Shown here: one piece after another, positions 8,191 to 21,400 of the stretch
Layout: each line of letters starts with the position of its first letter
Numbering within the stretch: the first letter of the stretch is position 1
Assembly (NCBI RefSeq): GCF_050859025.1
Contig: NZ_CP138200.1
Location: forward strand, 2,356,001 to 2,420,000
DNA: 64,000 bases
DNA from: Wukongibacter sp050859025
GTDB taxonomy: Bacteria > Bacillota > Clostridia > Peptostreptococcales > Caminicellaceae
Direction of reading: 5' to 3'
The notes under the pieces: generated by a model
Database searches by the model: none
What the model was told of the DNA's origin: nothing
The model's input: only the letters and a program-made list of their open reading frames with translations
Position numbers and translations under genes: made by a program

Positions 8191-9044
8191 TTTGTAGCAA
8201 AACAGATAAAGATAGTGGTATGTTCTACAAAAGTGAAAAGGAAAAGTGTTTTGCTTACTCTGTTCATACAGCATGTGATGATAGTAACTTCATTCTAGGT
8301 TTCGAAGTTACAGCTGGGAATGTACATGATAGTAAGGCTTTTAACGACGTGTATGATAAAGTGAAACAGAGATATTTTGATGATATAGAAATAATTGCTG
8401 TAGACGCAGGGTATGTAACACCATATATATGTAAAACAATAATTGATGATAAGAAGCTACCAGCCATGCCCTATAAAAGACCTATGACTAAAAAAGGGTT
8501 TTTTAAAAAATATGAATACATGTATGATGAATACTACGACCAATACATATGCCCGAATAATCAGGTATTAAAATATACTACGACAAATAGAGATGGATAT
8601 AAGGAGTATAAATCGAACCCAAATATATGTAAGAATTGCATATACTTAGATAAATGTACACAAAGTAAAGCTTATCAAAAGGTTGTAACACGCCATGTTT
8701 GGGCAGAATATTTAGAGGAAGCAAATCATTTAAGACATAAACCATTAATTAAAGGAGCTTACAAGAGAAGAAAAGAAACTATAGAGCGAGTCTTTGCAGA
8801 TGCAAAAGAGAAGCATGGAATGAGGTATACAAGACTTAGGGGGTTAGCCAGAGTAACGATGGAAATAACCCTCAAATTTGCATGCATGAATTTAAAGAAA
8901 CTAGCCAATAGGCTATGGAAGAAAACTGTATATTTTTATTTATATAGATATAAAAGCCTACTTTACCGGAGCTTAGTAGGCTTTTGTCGACAATCTGAAG
9001 CCTGTGATACTTACATGTATGTAAGTATCACAGGCTTTTTTTAG
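8187..9044 (+). CDS. IS1182-type transposase, 3' part (frame -1)
   Basis: C-terminal part of the DDE transposase. In the -1 frame the reading continues as T-V-I-C-S-K-T-D-K-D-S-G-M-F-Y from the A9 tract. It contains the second catalytic Asp (A-V-D-A-G-Y) and the Glu of E-T-I-E-R-V-F-A-D-A-K-E. There is no good independent start; ATG 8220 lies downstream of conserved sequence. The frame has no stop within the element. It runs through the right inverted repeat and the flanking palindrome, ending at TAG 9042-9044 inside the terminator T tract, so about 16 C-terminal residues come from target DNA. Confidence 0.75.
   Translation, partial: VICSKTDKDSGMFYKSEKEKCFAYSVHTACDDSNFILGFEVTAGNVHDSKAFNDVYDKVKQRYFDDIEIIAVDAGYVTPYICKTIIDDKKLPAMPYKRPMTKKGFFKKYEYMYDEYYDQYICPNNQVLKYTTTNRDGYKEYKSNPNICKNCIYLDKCTQSKAYQKVVTRHVWAEYLEEANHLRHKPLIKGAYKRRKETIERVFADAKEKHGMRYTRLRGLARVTMEITLKFACMNLKKLANRLWKKTVYFYLYRYKSLLYRSLVGFCRQSEACDTYMYVSITGFF
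8952..8985 (+). terminator. intrinsic terminator inside IS right end
   Basis: An 11-bp perfect stem (8952-8962 with 8975-8985) ending in TTTT and overlapping the right terminal inverted repeat. Confidence 0.65.
8998..9042 (+). terminator. 40-bp palindrome, right copy, with T tract
   Basis: Identical to 7434-7473 (arms 8998-9016 and 9019-9037) and followed by five more T, giving a seven-T run. This is the half of the original rnf terminator that kept the poly-T tail. Confidence 0.8.
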
Positions 9045-9339
9045 TGTTTAAGACAATAGAAAATACTTAAAAAAGCTTGATATAATACTTTATTCATATA
9101 GACATTTGCAATTAGAAAAAAGTTAATAAGGAAATCTATAAATAAGTTTTCTCCTTGTTTTCTTGTATAAATATCCACATATAAAGCTATATGCCGATGT
9201 TGATATAGATAGAGTAGTATTTACAACTATATTAATAATTTGACAATTGAATATGAATTTATTGAGGTTTTTACCCATTTTACTTAAATTTACTATTTTT
9301 CAAATTAAATGAAAAGAAATAAATTGCGGACTCAAAGCA

Positions 9340-9368
9340 TTGTATGAATTATCTACTATTTATATATA
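9340..9368 (+). promoter_or_regulatory. weak candidate NRPS promoter
   Basis: TTGTAT, 17 nt, TATATA. The match is modest in a very AT-rich background, so it is offered only as the best candidate between the IS and the NRPS start. Confidence 0.25.
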
Positions 9369-9421
9369 AATATACCAAAAACTGTGGACAATAATTACAT
9401 AATATGATTAAATTAATAATG

Positions 9422-9438
9422 TTGTAATATTATTACAA
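9422..9438. promoter_or_regulatory. palindromic operator-like site before NRPS
   Basis: TTGTAATA-T-TATTACAA, a perfect 8-1-8 inverted repeat ending 22 nt before the NRPS start codon and just upstream of its GGGGGGAG ribosome binding site. Position and symmetry suggest repressor binding downstream of the promoter. The half-sites recall Fur-family boxes, but the spacing differs. Confidence 0.4.
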
Positions 9439-9460
9439 ATAAAAAATAGGGGGGAGAATA

Positions 9461-12400
9461 ATGAGCATTTACAGTAAAAATCAGGATGAAAAGGGTAATG
9501 CCAATATATATCCTTTATCATCCTATCAGAAAGATATATGGCTTGATCAGTGTCTATATCCAGAATCACCGATTTATAATATTGGAGGATATCTAGAAGT
9601 TGAAGGAAAGATGAAGAAAGAAATTTTTGAGAAAGCTGTTAATATATTAATCAATAATAATGCAAGCCTTAGGATGAGCGTTGTTGTAATTGAGAACAAA
9701 CCCTATCAAAAAATAAATAATGAATTAATGTATAAAGTTCCCTTTTATGATTTTTCTCATGAAAAGCAGCAAAGAGAATATTGTTTAGAATGGATGAGGA
9801 AAGAGTTTATTCGGGTCTTTGAAGATGAAGAAAAAATGTTTGAGTTTATCTTAATTAAGGCTAGTGAAGAGCATTTTTTTGTTTTGCTTAAGGCACACCA
9901 TAGGCTAGTGGATGGATGGGGATATTCTATTCTGATTAAGGAATTAGTGGCAAATTATAATAGCTTATTAAATAATGTTCCGATAAAAAATGAGAACGAA
10001 TATTCATATTTGGATTTTATAGAAGAAAATGAGAAGTATTTAAAATCTGAGAAATATACAAAAGACATAGAATTTTGGAAAGAGAAATATCCAACTATTC
10101 CTGAACCGCTTTTTAATTGGATATCAGATAGTAATGGATTTTTAGCTTCATCAATTAGAAGTAGTAGACGTACCTTAATTGTAAAAAGATCCCTATATGA
10201 TGAGATAATGGAGTTTAGTAAAGAAAAAGGATGTTCGATATTCCATTTTATTTTAGGTGTTATATATATATATTTCAGTAAAGCTTGTAGAGAAGATGAT
10301 TTAGTTATTGGTGTACCTATAGTAAATAGGAAAGCGAAATATAAACAAACAATAGGACATTTTGCTAATGTTATACCATTAAGAATAAATCCCAATGGAG
10401 ATATAACCTTTATAGAGCTGATAAAAGATATAAAAAGTGAGCTCAGAAGATGCTATAGGCATCAAAATTTGCCTGCTGGAGAAATACATAGGGCAATATA
10501 TGAACAAGCAAGAAATAGAGATAATATTTTTCAGATATCCTTGTCATATGAGAAGAGCGATTATACAGCAGATTTTGCAGAGAATAAGACACGATTAACA
10601 GCAATGACCCACCAGCATGAAAGAAATGGACTAACTATATTTGTAAGGGAATTTTATGAAGAAGATGATGTGAAAATAGATTTTGATTATCAGTTGGACA
10701 TATTTGAAAAAATCATGCCCATAGAAAACGTAGTAAGCTGTTTTGAAAGCTTACTTAGTAGAGTAATGGAAAATAGTGAAAAGAATGTGTCTGAAATAGA
10801 AATAGTTACTAAAGAAGAAAAGAAAAGAATATTATACGACTTTAACGATACAAAGATTGAATATGCTGAGAATAGAACAATCAAAGATTTAGTTGAAGAA
10901 CAGGTTGAAAAAACACCAGATAGGATTGCAGTAGTATTTGAAGATACTCAGTTGACTTACAGGGAGTTAAATAGCAAGTCTAATGAATTAGCCGATAAAT
11001 TAATTAAAAAGGGTATTAAAAGAAATGATCGAGTAGCCGTATTAATGGATCATTCTATTGAACTTACTATCTCTATATTTGCTATTATGAAGGCAGGAGC
11101 CACTTTTGTGCCTATAGATGTAAATTCACCGGATTCTAGAATAAAAGAAAATATTCTTGATATAGATTGTAAAACAGTTTTGATAAATAGCAAAACTGTT
11201 TACCGAGATAAAGATTTAGATGAGTCCTTATTGATAGTTGAGGAAGACGAACTAAAAGGTAAAAAGGAAAATTTAAATATTAAATCAGATCTAAAGGAAT
11301 TGATATACATAATATATACATCGGGTTCAACAGGTAAGCCTAAGGGAGTAATGATTTCCCATAGAGGTATTGTCAATCGATTCATGTGGATGAATGATTA
11401 TTTCGGTAAGGATTCTGCTAAAGCTGTCTTACAAACAACACGCTACGTATATGATAGTGCAGTTTGGCAAATATTTTGGCCTTTGATTAATGGTGGTAAA
11501 ACAGTAACTCTACCACCAAACTTCCACATGACATCGGAAAATATATGTGAGTTAATAGAGAAGCATAGGGTTACAATTACAGATTTTGTTCCCTCTGTCT
11601 TCAACGTAATTGTAAAGCAGATATCTGATGGTAAAAAAGAGAAAGAAATGTTAAGCTCATTAAAAAATGTTGTATTGGGAGGAGAAGAAATTACACCCTT
11701 TACCACTCATAAATTTCTAGAAAAATTTCCTGAAATAAGGATTACTAATCTTTATGGTCCAACTGAAGCTAGTATAGGTTGTATTTATTATAGGGTAAAG
11801 GGTGAAGAAGGAAATAAGATCCCAATTGGAAAGCCAATTTCAAATATGGAAATTTACATTATGGATAAATATAGGAATTTGGTCCCTATTGGAATAGATG
11901 GTGAGATATATATTGGAGGAAGGGGTGTAGGACTTGGCTATATCAATAATATAGAAAAAAGCGAAGAAGTTTTTCTTGATAATCCCTTCCGACCTAGTGA
12001 AAAGATGTATCGTACTGGAGATTTAGCTAGGTGGCTGCCTGATGGTAATATAGAGTTTTTAGGTAGAATAGACCATCAGGTAAAGATAAGGGGATTTAGA
12101 ATAGAGCCTGGAGAAATAGAAGCACAGCTTCTAAAACATGGGTCAGTAAAGGAAGCCGTTGTAATAGATAGGAAGGGTAAAGATAATGATAAATACCTAT
12201 GTGCTTACATAGTATCCGAAGAGGAGATATCGGTATCGGACCTGAGAAAGCATCTGTCAAAGGAACTGCCAGAATATATGGTGCCATCATATTTCGTACA
12301 GCTTGAGAAAATACCATTGACTCCTAATGGAAAAATAGACCGGAGGTCATTACCTTTGCCTGAGGGTAATATATCTACGGGAGTGGAATACGAAGCTCCA

Positions 12401-15400
12401 AGCAGCATTACAGAAGAAAAACTAGTGGAAATATGGAAGGAAATATTAGGTATAGAGAAGATAGGAATAAATGATAACTTCTTCAGTCTGGGAGGACACT
12501 CCTTGAGGGCTGCAGCTATGGTATCGAAGATACACAAGGAAATGAATGTGGAGGTGCCGCTGAGGGAAGTATTTAGGCTTGCAACGGTAAAAAGCCTTGC
12601 AAAGTATATAAAAGAAGCCAAGAGCAGCATCTACATAGGAATACAGCCCGTAGAAAAGAAAGAATACTACCTCCTATCCTCAGCCCAAAAGAGACTGTAT
12701 GTACTGAATCAGTTAGAAGGCAGGGGAATAGGATACAACATGCCGTCGGCAATGTTATTGAGGGGAGATATAGATAAGGAGAGAATAGAGGAGACCTTTA
12801 GAAAGCTTGTAAAGAGGCATGAAGCCCTAAGAACATATTTTAAGCTTGTAGAGGGAGAGCCGATGCAAGTAGTAGAGGAAGAAGTTGAATTTAAAGTAGA
12901 GACCAGATCGAAGGGGAAAGAAAGAGTAGATGATATAGTGAGGGAATTTATAAGACCCTTTGAACTAGATAAGGCCCCTCTATTTAGAGTAGGAATGATA
13001 GAGATATCGGAGAATGAGCATATACTAATGCTGGATATGCACCACATAATATCAGATGGTGTATCATCAAATATATTAACAAGGGAATTTACAAGTCAAT
13101 ATGAAGGAAAGAAATTACCAGAGCTAAAAATCCAGTATAAGGATTTTACTAAGTGGCAGAATGATCTATTAAAGGGAGAGGCCATAAAGAAACAGGAAGA
13201 ATATTGGCTGGAAGTATTTAGTGGAGAAATACCCGTATTGAACATGCCAACGGATTATCCAAGGCCAAGCCTCCAGAGCTTCAAAGGGGACAGGATGGGC
13301 TTCAAAATAGATGAAGGTCTGGTGAGGGATCTAAGGTCTATAGCAGCAGAAACAGGTTCTACCATGTATATGGTAATACTTGCAGCATATAATGTACTCC
13401 TGTCTAAGTATTCGGGACAGGAAGATATAGTGGTGGGATCAACAATAGCAGGAAGACCCCATCCAGACCTTGAGGAAATAATGGGTATGTTTGTAAATAC
13501 CCTAGCCATGAGGAATCAAGCTAAAGGAGAGAAAAGCTTTAGAGAATTTTTGCTGGAAGTAAAGGAGAAAGCCTTAAAGGCATATGAAAATCAGGACTAC
13601 CAGTTTGAGGAGCTAGTGGAAAAGCTGAGTATACCAAGGGATATGAGTAGAAATCCACTTTTTGATACCATGTTTACAATGCAGAACATAGAAAGTGAAG
13701 AATTAAAAATAGAGGATGTAAAATTTGAGACCTACGGAATAGAAAACAAAGCAGCTAAGTTTGACCTAACACTATCGGCGGTAGAAGCAGGGGAGATAAT
13801 AGAGTTTGATCTAGAATACTGTACAGAGCTGTATAAGAAAGAAACGATACAAAGGCTCAGTAGACATTTTAAGAATATATTAAGAAAGATAGCAGAAAAT
13901 CCTGAAGAAAGCATAGACCAGATAGACATGCTGACGAAGGAAGAGAAGAGACAATTACTAATAGACTTTAACGATACAAAGAGAGAATATCCAAGGGATA
14001 AAACAATTCATGAGCTGTTTGAAGAGCAGGTAGAGAGATCACCGGATAATATAGCCCTGATATTTGAGGATAAAGAAGTGACCTATAGAGAGCTAAATGA
14101 AAGATCAAATCAGCTTGCAAGGGTGCTAAGGAAAAGGGGAGTAGGGCCAGAGACAATAGTAGGAATAATGGTAGAGCGTTCTATAGAAATGATAGTAGGA
14201 ATCCTTGGAATATTAAAGTCTGGAGGAGCATATCTGCCTATAGACCCTGGATATCCTGAAGAAAGAATAAGATTTATGATTGAGGACAGCGGTACTAATA
14301 TGATATTAGTCAAAGGTGATTTGCTGGAAAGGGTTAAATCAAATGTTCAAACCATAAACCTAGAAGATAAAGGTCTATACCAAGGAGATAATTCTAACCA
14401 GAAAAAAATAAACGAGGCCCATGATCTAGCCTATATAATTTACACATCGGGAACAACAGGAAAGCCAAAGGGAGTAATGATACAGCATAGAAGTATTGCA
14501 GATAGAATAGGATGGCGAAAAGATGAGTATAAACTAGGAGCTAAAGATAATGTATTGCAGTTATTTTCCTATTCCTTTGATGGGTTTATGACGAGCTTCT
14601 TTACACCAATAGTTTCGGGTTCTAGAGTAATAATACTAAGGGAAGAGGAAGCAAAGGATATAAATGCAATCAAGAAGCATATAGTAAATAGACAAATAAC
14701 ACACTTCATAAGTGTTCCGACCCTATATGGTGTCCTTCTTGAGTGTATGGATAAAGAAGATATAAAGTCTCTAAGGATAGTAACATTAGCAGGGGAAAAA
14801 ATAGGATCTAACATAATAAAGGAAAGTAGAAATAAAAATATAAACTTAGAAATTGTAAATGAATATGGACCAACGGAGGGAACAGTTGTATCGACTATAT
14901 TAAGGAATGTAGGAGAAAGCATAACAATAGGTAAGCCCATAGTAAATACAAAAATATATATAGTAGATAAAAATCTAAGGATGCAACCAATAGGAGTAGA
15001 AGGAGAAATATGTATATCAGGAAATAATTTAGCAAAGGGATATTTAAATAGACCTGAGCTGACGGTAGAAAAATTTGTAGAAAATCCCTTTGTACCTGAT
15101 GAGAGAATGTACCGAACAGGTGATTTGGGTAGATGGCTGCCCGATGGAAATATAGAATTTCTAGGTAGGATAGACCATCAAGTGAAGATAAGAGGCTTTA
15201 GAATAGAACTTGGAGAAATAGAAGCAGAGCTTCTAAAGCACGGCTCAGTAAAGGAAGCGGTAGTGATAGATAGAGAGGATGAAGAGGGACATAAATACCT
15301 ATGTGGATATATTGTAGCCAAGGATAAGCTATCAGTATCGGATTTAAGGAAGCACTTACTAAAGGAGCTGCCTGAACATATGATACCATCATATTTCGTA

Positions 15401-18400
15401 GAGCTTGAAAGTATACCTCTGACCCTTAACGATAAAATCGACAGAAAGGCACTGCCTGAGCCTGATGGTAGTATAAATACAGGTGTGGAATATGCTGAAC
15501 CAAAGACTGAGAATGAAGAAATACTTATCAAGGTATGGGAGGATGTACTAAAGGTAGAGGGGATAGGAATAAAGCACAGCTTCTTTAACCTTGGAGGAGA
15601 CTCTATAAAAGCTATACAGGTGTTATCAAGACTTAATAGTTATGGATTAAAGCTAGAGATGAAGGACTTATTTAAAAACCCTGTAATAGAGGATTTAAAT
15701 GATTTCATAAAGTCTACAGATAAAAAGATAGAACAGGGTTTAGTAAAGGGAGAATTAGGACTTACACCTATACAAAAGTGGCTGTTTGAAACTAACTTTG
15801 AAGAAAAGCATCACTTTAATCAAGATATGATTTTATACAGAGAAGAAGGATTTAAGGAAAAGGCATTAGAAAGGGTATTAAAAAAACTGGTAGAGCATCA
15901 TGATGCCTTAAGAATAGTCATAAGAGAAGAAAGAGTTCAATATAACAGAGAAGTTGATGGAGAGCTATATTCATTAGAGATAAAGGATTTAAGAGAGGCC
16001 GAGGACTATCGAGGCTTGATAAAGGAAGAGGGGGAAAGAATACAAAGCAGTATAGACATAGGTAATGGCCCATTAGTTAAGGCAGCTTTATTTAAAACAA
16101 AAGAAGGAGATCATCTGCTAATAGTCATACATCATTTAGTGGTAGATGGTATATCATGGAGAATAATATTAGAAGATTTATCGGTAGGATATAGTCAAGC
16201 CTTAAAGAATGAAGAAATCAGATTTGAAAAGAAAACAGATTCCTTTAAAACATGGTCCGATAAACTATATGCCTATGGGAACAGTGAAAAATTGTTAGAG
16301 GAAATAGAATACTGGGAAGGATTAGAAGGAATAAGGATAAAGCATCTGCCAAGGGATGCCTCAGTTGAGATAAGAAGAAATATAGATAGCGATAGTATTG
16401 ATATGGAATTAACAACAGAAGATACCGAAAAGCTGTTAAATCAAGTTAATAGAGCATATAATACGGAAATAAATGATATTTTATTGACGACCTTGGGATT
16501 GACAATAGGTGAATGGACGAAGGAGTCTAAAGTGTTAGTAAATCTAGAGGGACATGGAAGGGAAGAAATAATAGAAGATATTGACGTAAGTAGAACAGTA
16601 GGCTGGTTCACCTCCCAGTACCCTGTATTACTGGACATTGAAGAAGAAAGCTTGTCACAGCAGATAAAAGCTATAAAGGAGAGTATAAGAAACATACCTA
16701 ATAAGGGCGTAGGATATGGGATATTGAAATACTTAACATCATGGGAAAATAGAAAGGGGTTAAGCTTTAATCTTGAGCCGGAAATAAGCTTTAACTATCT
16801 TGGACAATTCGACGGAGATATAGATAAGGGTGTATTCAAAGTCTCAGATATAGATACGGGTAAATCAGCATCGCCGAACTTTAAAAGACAGCATGCTGTA
16901 GATATAAATGGGATGGTCATAGGGGGGAAATTTAAATTAGACTTTACCTATGACAAAAATGAATACAAAAGAACTACAATAATGAAGCTGACAAAAGACT
17001 TTAAGGAAAACCTAATAGATATAATAAATCATTGTGTTGACAAGGAGGATACTGAACTTACCCTATCGGACTTTAGTTCAAAGAAATTGACAACAATGGA
17101 TCTTGAAAAAATATATAGTAATCTAGAAGAGAAGAAAAATATAAAAGACATTTATTCTCTAATACCTATGCAGGCGGGGATGCTACATCATTCACTTTTA
17201 GACAGGGATTCATATGCATACTTTGAACAAATGGATATATCAATAAAGGGCAGCCTGGATGTAGAATGTATGGAAAGAAGCTTTAACAGTATTATAGAAA
17301 GATATGATGTATTTAGAACTATATTTGTACATGAAAAGGTTCGAACCCCCATGCAGGTAGTTATGAGGGAGAGAAGGTTGAAGATAGATTTTAAAGATGT
17401 TACTGATTTATCATATGAATATAAAGAAGGTTTTATAGAAGAGTTTAAGGCTAAGGACAGGGAAAAGGGCTTTAACCTGTCAAGGGATATGCTTATGAGG
17501 GTGTCCATACTAAGGATAGATAACAACCTATACAGACTCATATGGAGCTTTCATCACATAATTATGGACGGATGGTGCCTAGGTATTATATTAAAGGATC
17601 TTTTTGAAATTTACGGAGCCTTAAGGAATGATAGAGTCCCTAGTCTGGAAAAGGTATATCCCTACAGCAGTTATATCAAATGGCTTGAGGAGAGTGATAG
17701 AAAAGAAGCGGCAGAATATTGGAAACAGTATTTACAAGAATATGAGCAAAAGGCTGGGCCTCCAGAGTTAAAGGTATCCTATGTAAAGAAGGAATACGAA
17801 CAGTTAAATCACAGTTTTAAGATAGTAGAAAATATAAGCAATAGTCTAGAGGAAATAGCAAGAAAAAATAATACCACACTAAGCACTGTTATGCAGGCAG
17901 TATGGGGGATATTGCTCCAAAGATATAGCAATACCGATGATGTGGTGTTTGGGGCAGTAGTATCGGGAAGGCCATCGGAGGTAAAGGGAATAGAAAGGAT
18001 GGTAGGACTATTTATAAATACTGTTCCTGTAAGAGTAAAAAGTGATGGCGGAAAGCTATTCTCCAAGCTTCTTGAGGACCTTGGAGAAGATGCCCTGCAA
18101 AGGGAAAAGTATAGTTACTACCCCTTAGCGGAGATACAATCTATGACAAGCCTAAAGGGTGACCTTATAAATAATATAATGATATTTGAGAATTATCCTA
18201 TGGATGAAGCAATAGTTGAGAGTGAAAGTGTAGGGTTTAAAATAATCGATACCAAATCCTTTGAGCAGACAAGCTATGATTTCAATTTAATAGTTGTGCC
18301 CGGTAAGGAGCTAAGTGTTAAGTTTAGCTATAACGGACTAGTGTATGATAAAGAATTTGTAAAAGGAATAGAAGGACATTTTAAAGCAGTTATTGATGAA

Positions 18401-21400
18401 ATAGTAGGTAACGATAATATACCCGTAAAGGATATCGATATTCTGACGAAGGAAGAGAAGAGACAATTACTAATAGACTTTAACGATACAAAGAGAGAAT
18501 ATCCAAGGGATAAAACAATCCATGAGCTGTTTGAAGAGCAGGTAGAGAGATCACCGGATAATATAGCCCTGATATTTGAGGATAAAGAGGTAACCTATAG
18601 AGAGCTAAATGAAAGATCAAATCAGCTTGCAAGGGTGCTAAGGAAAAGGGGAGTAGGACCAGAGACAATAGTAGGAATAATGGTAGAGCGTTCTATAGAA
18701 ATGATAGTAGGAATCCTTGGAATATTAAAGGCTGGAGGAGCATATCTGCCTATAGACCCTGGATATCCTGAAGAAAGAATAAGATTTATGATTGAGGACA
18801 GCGGTACTGATATGATATTAGTCAAAGGTGATTTGCTGGAAAGGGTTAAATCAAATGTTCAAACCATAAACCTAGAAGATAAAGGTCTATACCAAGGAGA
18901 TAATTCTAACCAGAAAAAAATAAACGAGGCCCATGATCTAGCCTATATAATTTACACATCGGGAACAACAGGAAAGCCAAAGGGAGTAATGATACAGCAT
19001 AGAAGTATTGCAGATAGAATAGGATGGCGAAAAGATGAGTATAAACTAGGAGCTAAAGATAATGTATTGCAGTTATTTTCCTATTCCTTTGATGGGTTTA
19101 TGACGAGCTTCTTTACACCAATAGTTTCGGGTTCTAGAGTAATAATACTAAGGGAAGAGGAAGCAAAGGATATAAATGCAATCAAGAAGCATATAGTAAA
19201 TAGACAAATAACACACTTTATAAGTGTTCCGACCCTATATGGTGTCCTTCTTGAGTGTATGGATAAAGAAGATATAAAGTCTCTAAGGATAGTAACATTA
19301 GCAGGGGAAAAAATAGGATCTAACATAATAAAGGAAAGTAGAAATAAAAATATAAACTTAGAAATTGTAAATGAATATGGACCAACGGAGGGAACAGTTG
19401 TATCGACTATATTAAGGAATGTAGGAGAAAGCATAACAATAGGTAAGCCCATAGTAAATACAAAAATATATATAGTAGATAAAAATCTAAGGATGCAACC
19501 AATAGGAGTAGAAGGAGAAATATGTATATCAGGAAATAATTTAGCAAAGGGATATTTAAATAGACCTGAGCTGACGGTAGAAAAGTTTGTAGAAAATCCC
19601 TTTGTACCTGATGAGAGAATGTACCGAACAGGTGATTTGGGTAGATGGCTGCCCGATGGAAATATAGAATTTCTAGGTAGGATAGACCATCAAGTGAAGA
19701 TAAGAGGCTTTAGAATAGAACTTGGAGAAATAGAAGCAGAGCTTCTAAAGCACGGCTCAGTAAAGGAAGCGGTAGTGATAGACAGAGAGGATGAAGAGGG
19801 ACATAAATACCTATGTGGATATATTGTAGCCAAGGATAAGCTATCAGTATCGGATTTAAGGAAGCACTTACTAAAGGAGCTGCCTGAACATATGGTACCA
19901 TCATATTTCGTAGAGCTTGAAAGTATACCTCTGACCCTTAACGATAAAATCGACAGAAAGGCACTGCCTGAGCCTGATGGTAGTATAAATACAGGTGTGG
20001 AATATGCTGAACCAAAGACTGAGAATGAAGAAATACTTATCAAGGTATGGGAGGATGTACTAAAGGTAGAGGGGATAGGAATAAAGCACAGCTTCTTTAA
20101 CCTTGGAGGAGACTCTATAAAAGCTATACAGGTGTTATCAAGACTTAATAGTTATGGATTAAAGCTGGAGATGAAGGACTTATTTAAAAACCCTGTAATA
20201 GAGGATTTAAATGATTTCATAAAGTCTACAGATAAAAAGATAGAACAGGGTTTAGTAAAGGGAGAATTAGGACTTACACCTATACAAAAGTGGCTGTTTG
20301 AAACTAACTTTGAAGAAAAGCATCACTTTAATCAAGATATGATTTTATACAGAGAAGAAGGATTTAAGGAAAAGGCATTAGAAAGGGTATTAAAAAAACT
20401 GGTAGAGCATCATGATGCCTTAAGAATAGTCATAAGAGAAGAAAGAGTTCAATATAACAGAGAACTTGATGGAGAGCTATATTCATTAGAGATAAAGGAT
20501 TTAAGAGAGGCCGAGGACTATCGAGGCTTGATAAAGGAAGAGGCGGAAAGAATACAAAGCAGTATAGACATAGGTAATGGCCCATTAGTTAAGGCAGCTT
20601 TATTTAAAACAAAAGAAGGAGATCATCTGCTAATAGTCATACATCATTTAGTGGTAGATGGTATATCATGGAGAATAATATTAGAAGATTTATCGGTAGG
20701 ATATAGTCAAGCCTTAAAGAATGAAGAAATCAGATTTGAAAAGAAAACAGATTCCTTTAAAACATGGTCCGATAAACTATATGCCTATGGGAACAGTGAA
20801 AAATTGTTAGAGGAAATAGAATACTGGGAAGGATTAGAAGGAATAAGGATAAAGCATCTGCCAAGGGATGCCTCAGTTGAGATAAGAAGAAATATAGATA
20901 GCGATAGTATTGATATGGAATTAACAACAGAAGATACCGAAAAGCTGTTAAATCAAGTTAATAGAGCATATAATACGGAAATAAATGATATTTTATTGAC
21001 GACCTTGGGATTGACAATAGGTGAATGGACGAAGGAGCCTAAAGTGTTAGTAAATCTAGAGGGACATGGAAGGGAAGAAATAATAGAAGATATTGACGTA
21101 AGTAGAACAGTAGGCTGGTTCACCTCCCAGTACCCTGTATTACTGGACATTGAAGAAGAAAGCTTGTCACAGCAGATAAAAGCTATAAAGGAGAGTATAA
21201 GAAACATACCTAATAAGGGCGTAGGATATGGGATATTGAAATACTTAACATCATGGGAAAATAGAAAGGGGTTAAGCTTTAATCTTGAGCCGGAAATAAG
21301 CTTTAACTATCTTGGACAATTCGACGGAGATATAGATAAGGGTGTATTCAAAGTCTCAGATATAGATACGGGTAAATCAGCATCGCCGAACTTTAAAAGA

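Larger units (their letters stand above)
7474..8997 (+). mobile_element. IS1182-type insertion sequence
   Basis: A 1524-bp element bounded by 15-bp imperfect terminal inverted repeats: CAGTCTGTCGACAAA at 7474-7488, and CAGATTGTCGACAAA read from the right end (8983-8997), 13 of 15 identical. It carries one DDE transposase in two frames. It is flanked by two identical 40-bp palindromes, which read as an unusually long target duplication. Each end carries its own intrinsic terminator inside the element (7495-7532 and 8952-8985), insulating the transposase from outside transcription. The family is assigned from the transposase sequence. Confidence 0.85.
9045..9460. other. 416-nt AT-rich NRPS upstream region
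   Basis: No gene is visible. An extended -10 (TGATATAAT, 9078-9086) lacks a -35. TTGTAT at 9340-9345 with TATATA at 9363-9368 (17-nt spacing) is the best promoter guess. A 17-nt perfect palindrome precedes the ribosome binding site (9422-9438). No regulator gene, riboswitch or T-box is seen. Confidence 0.5.
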
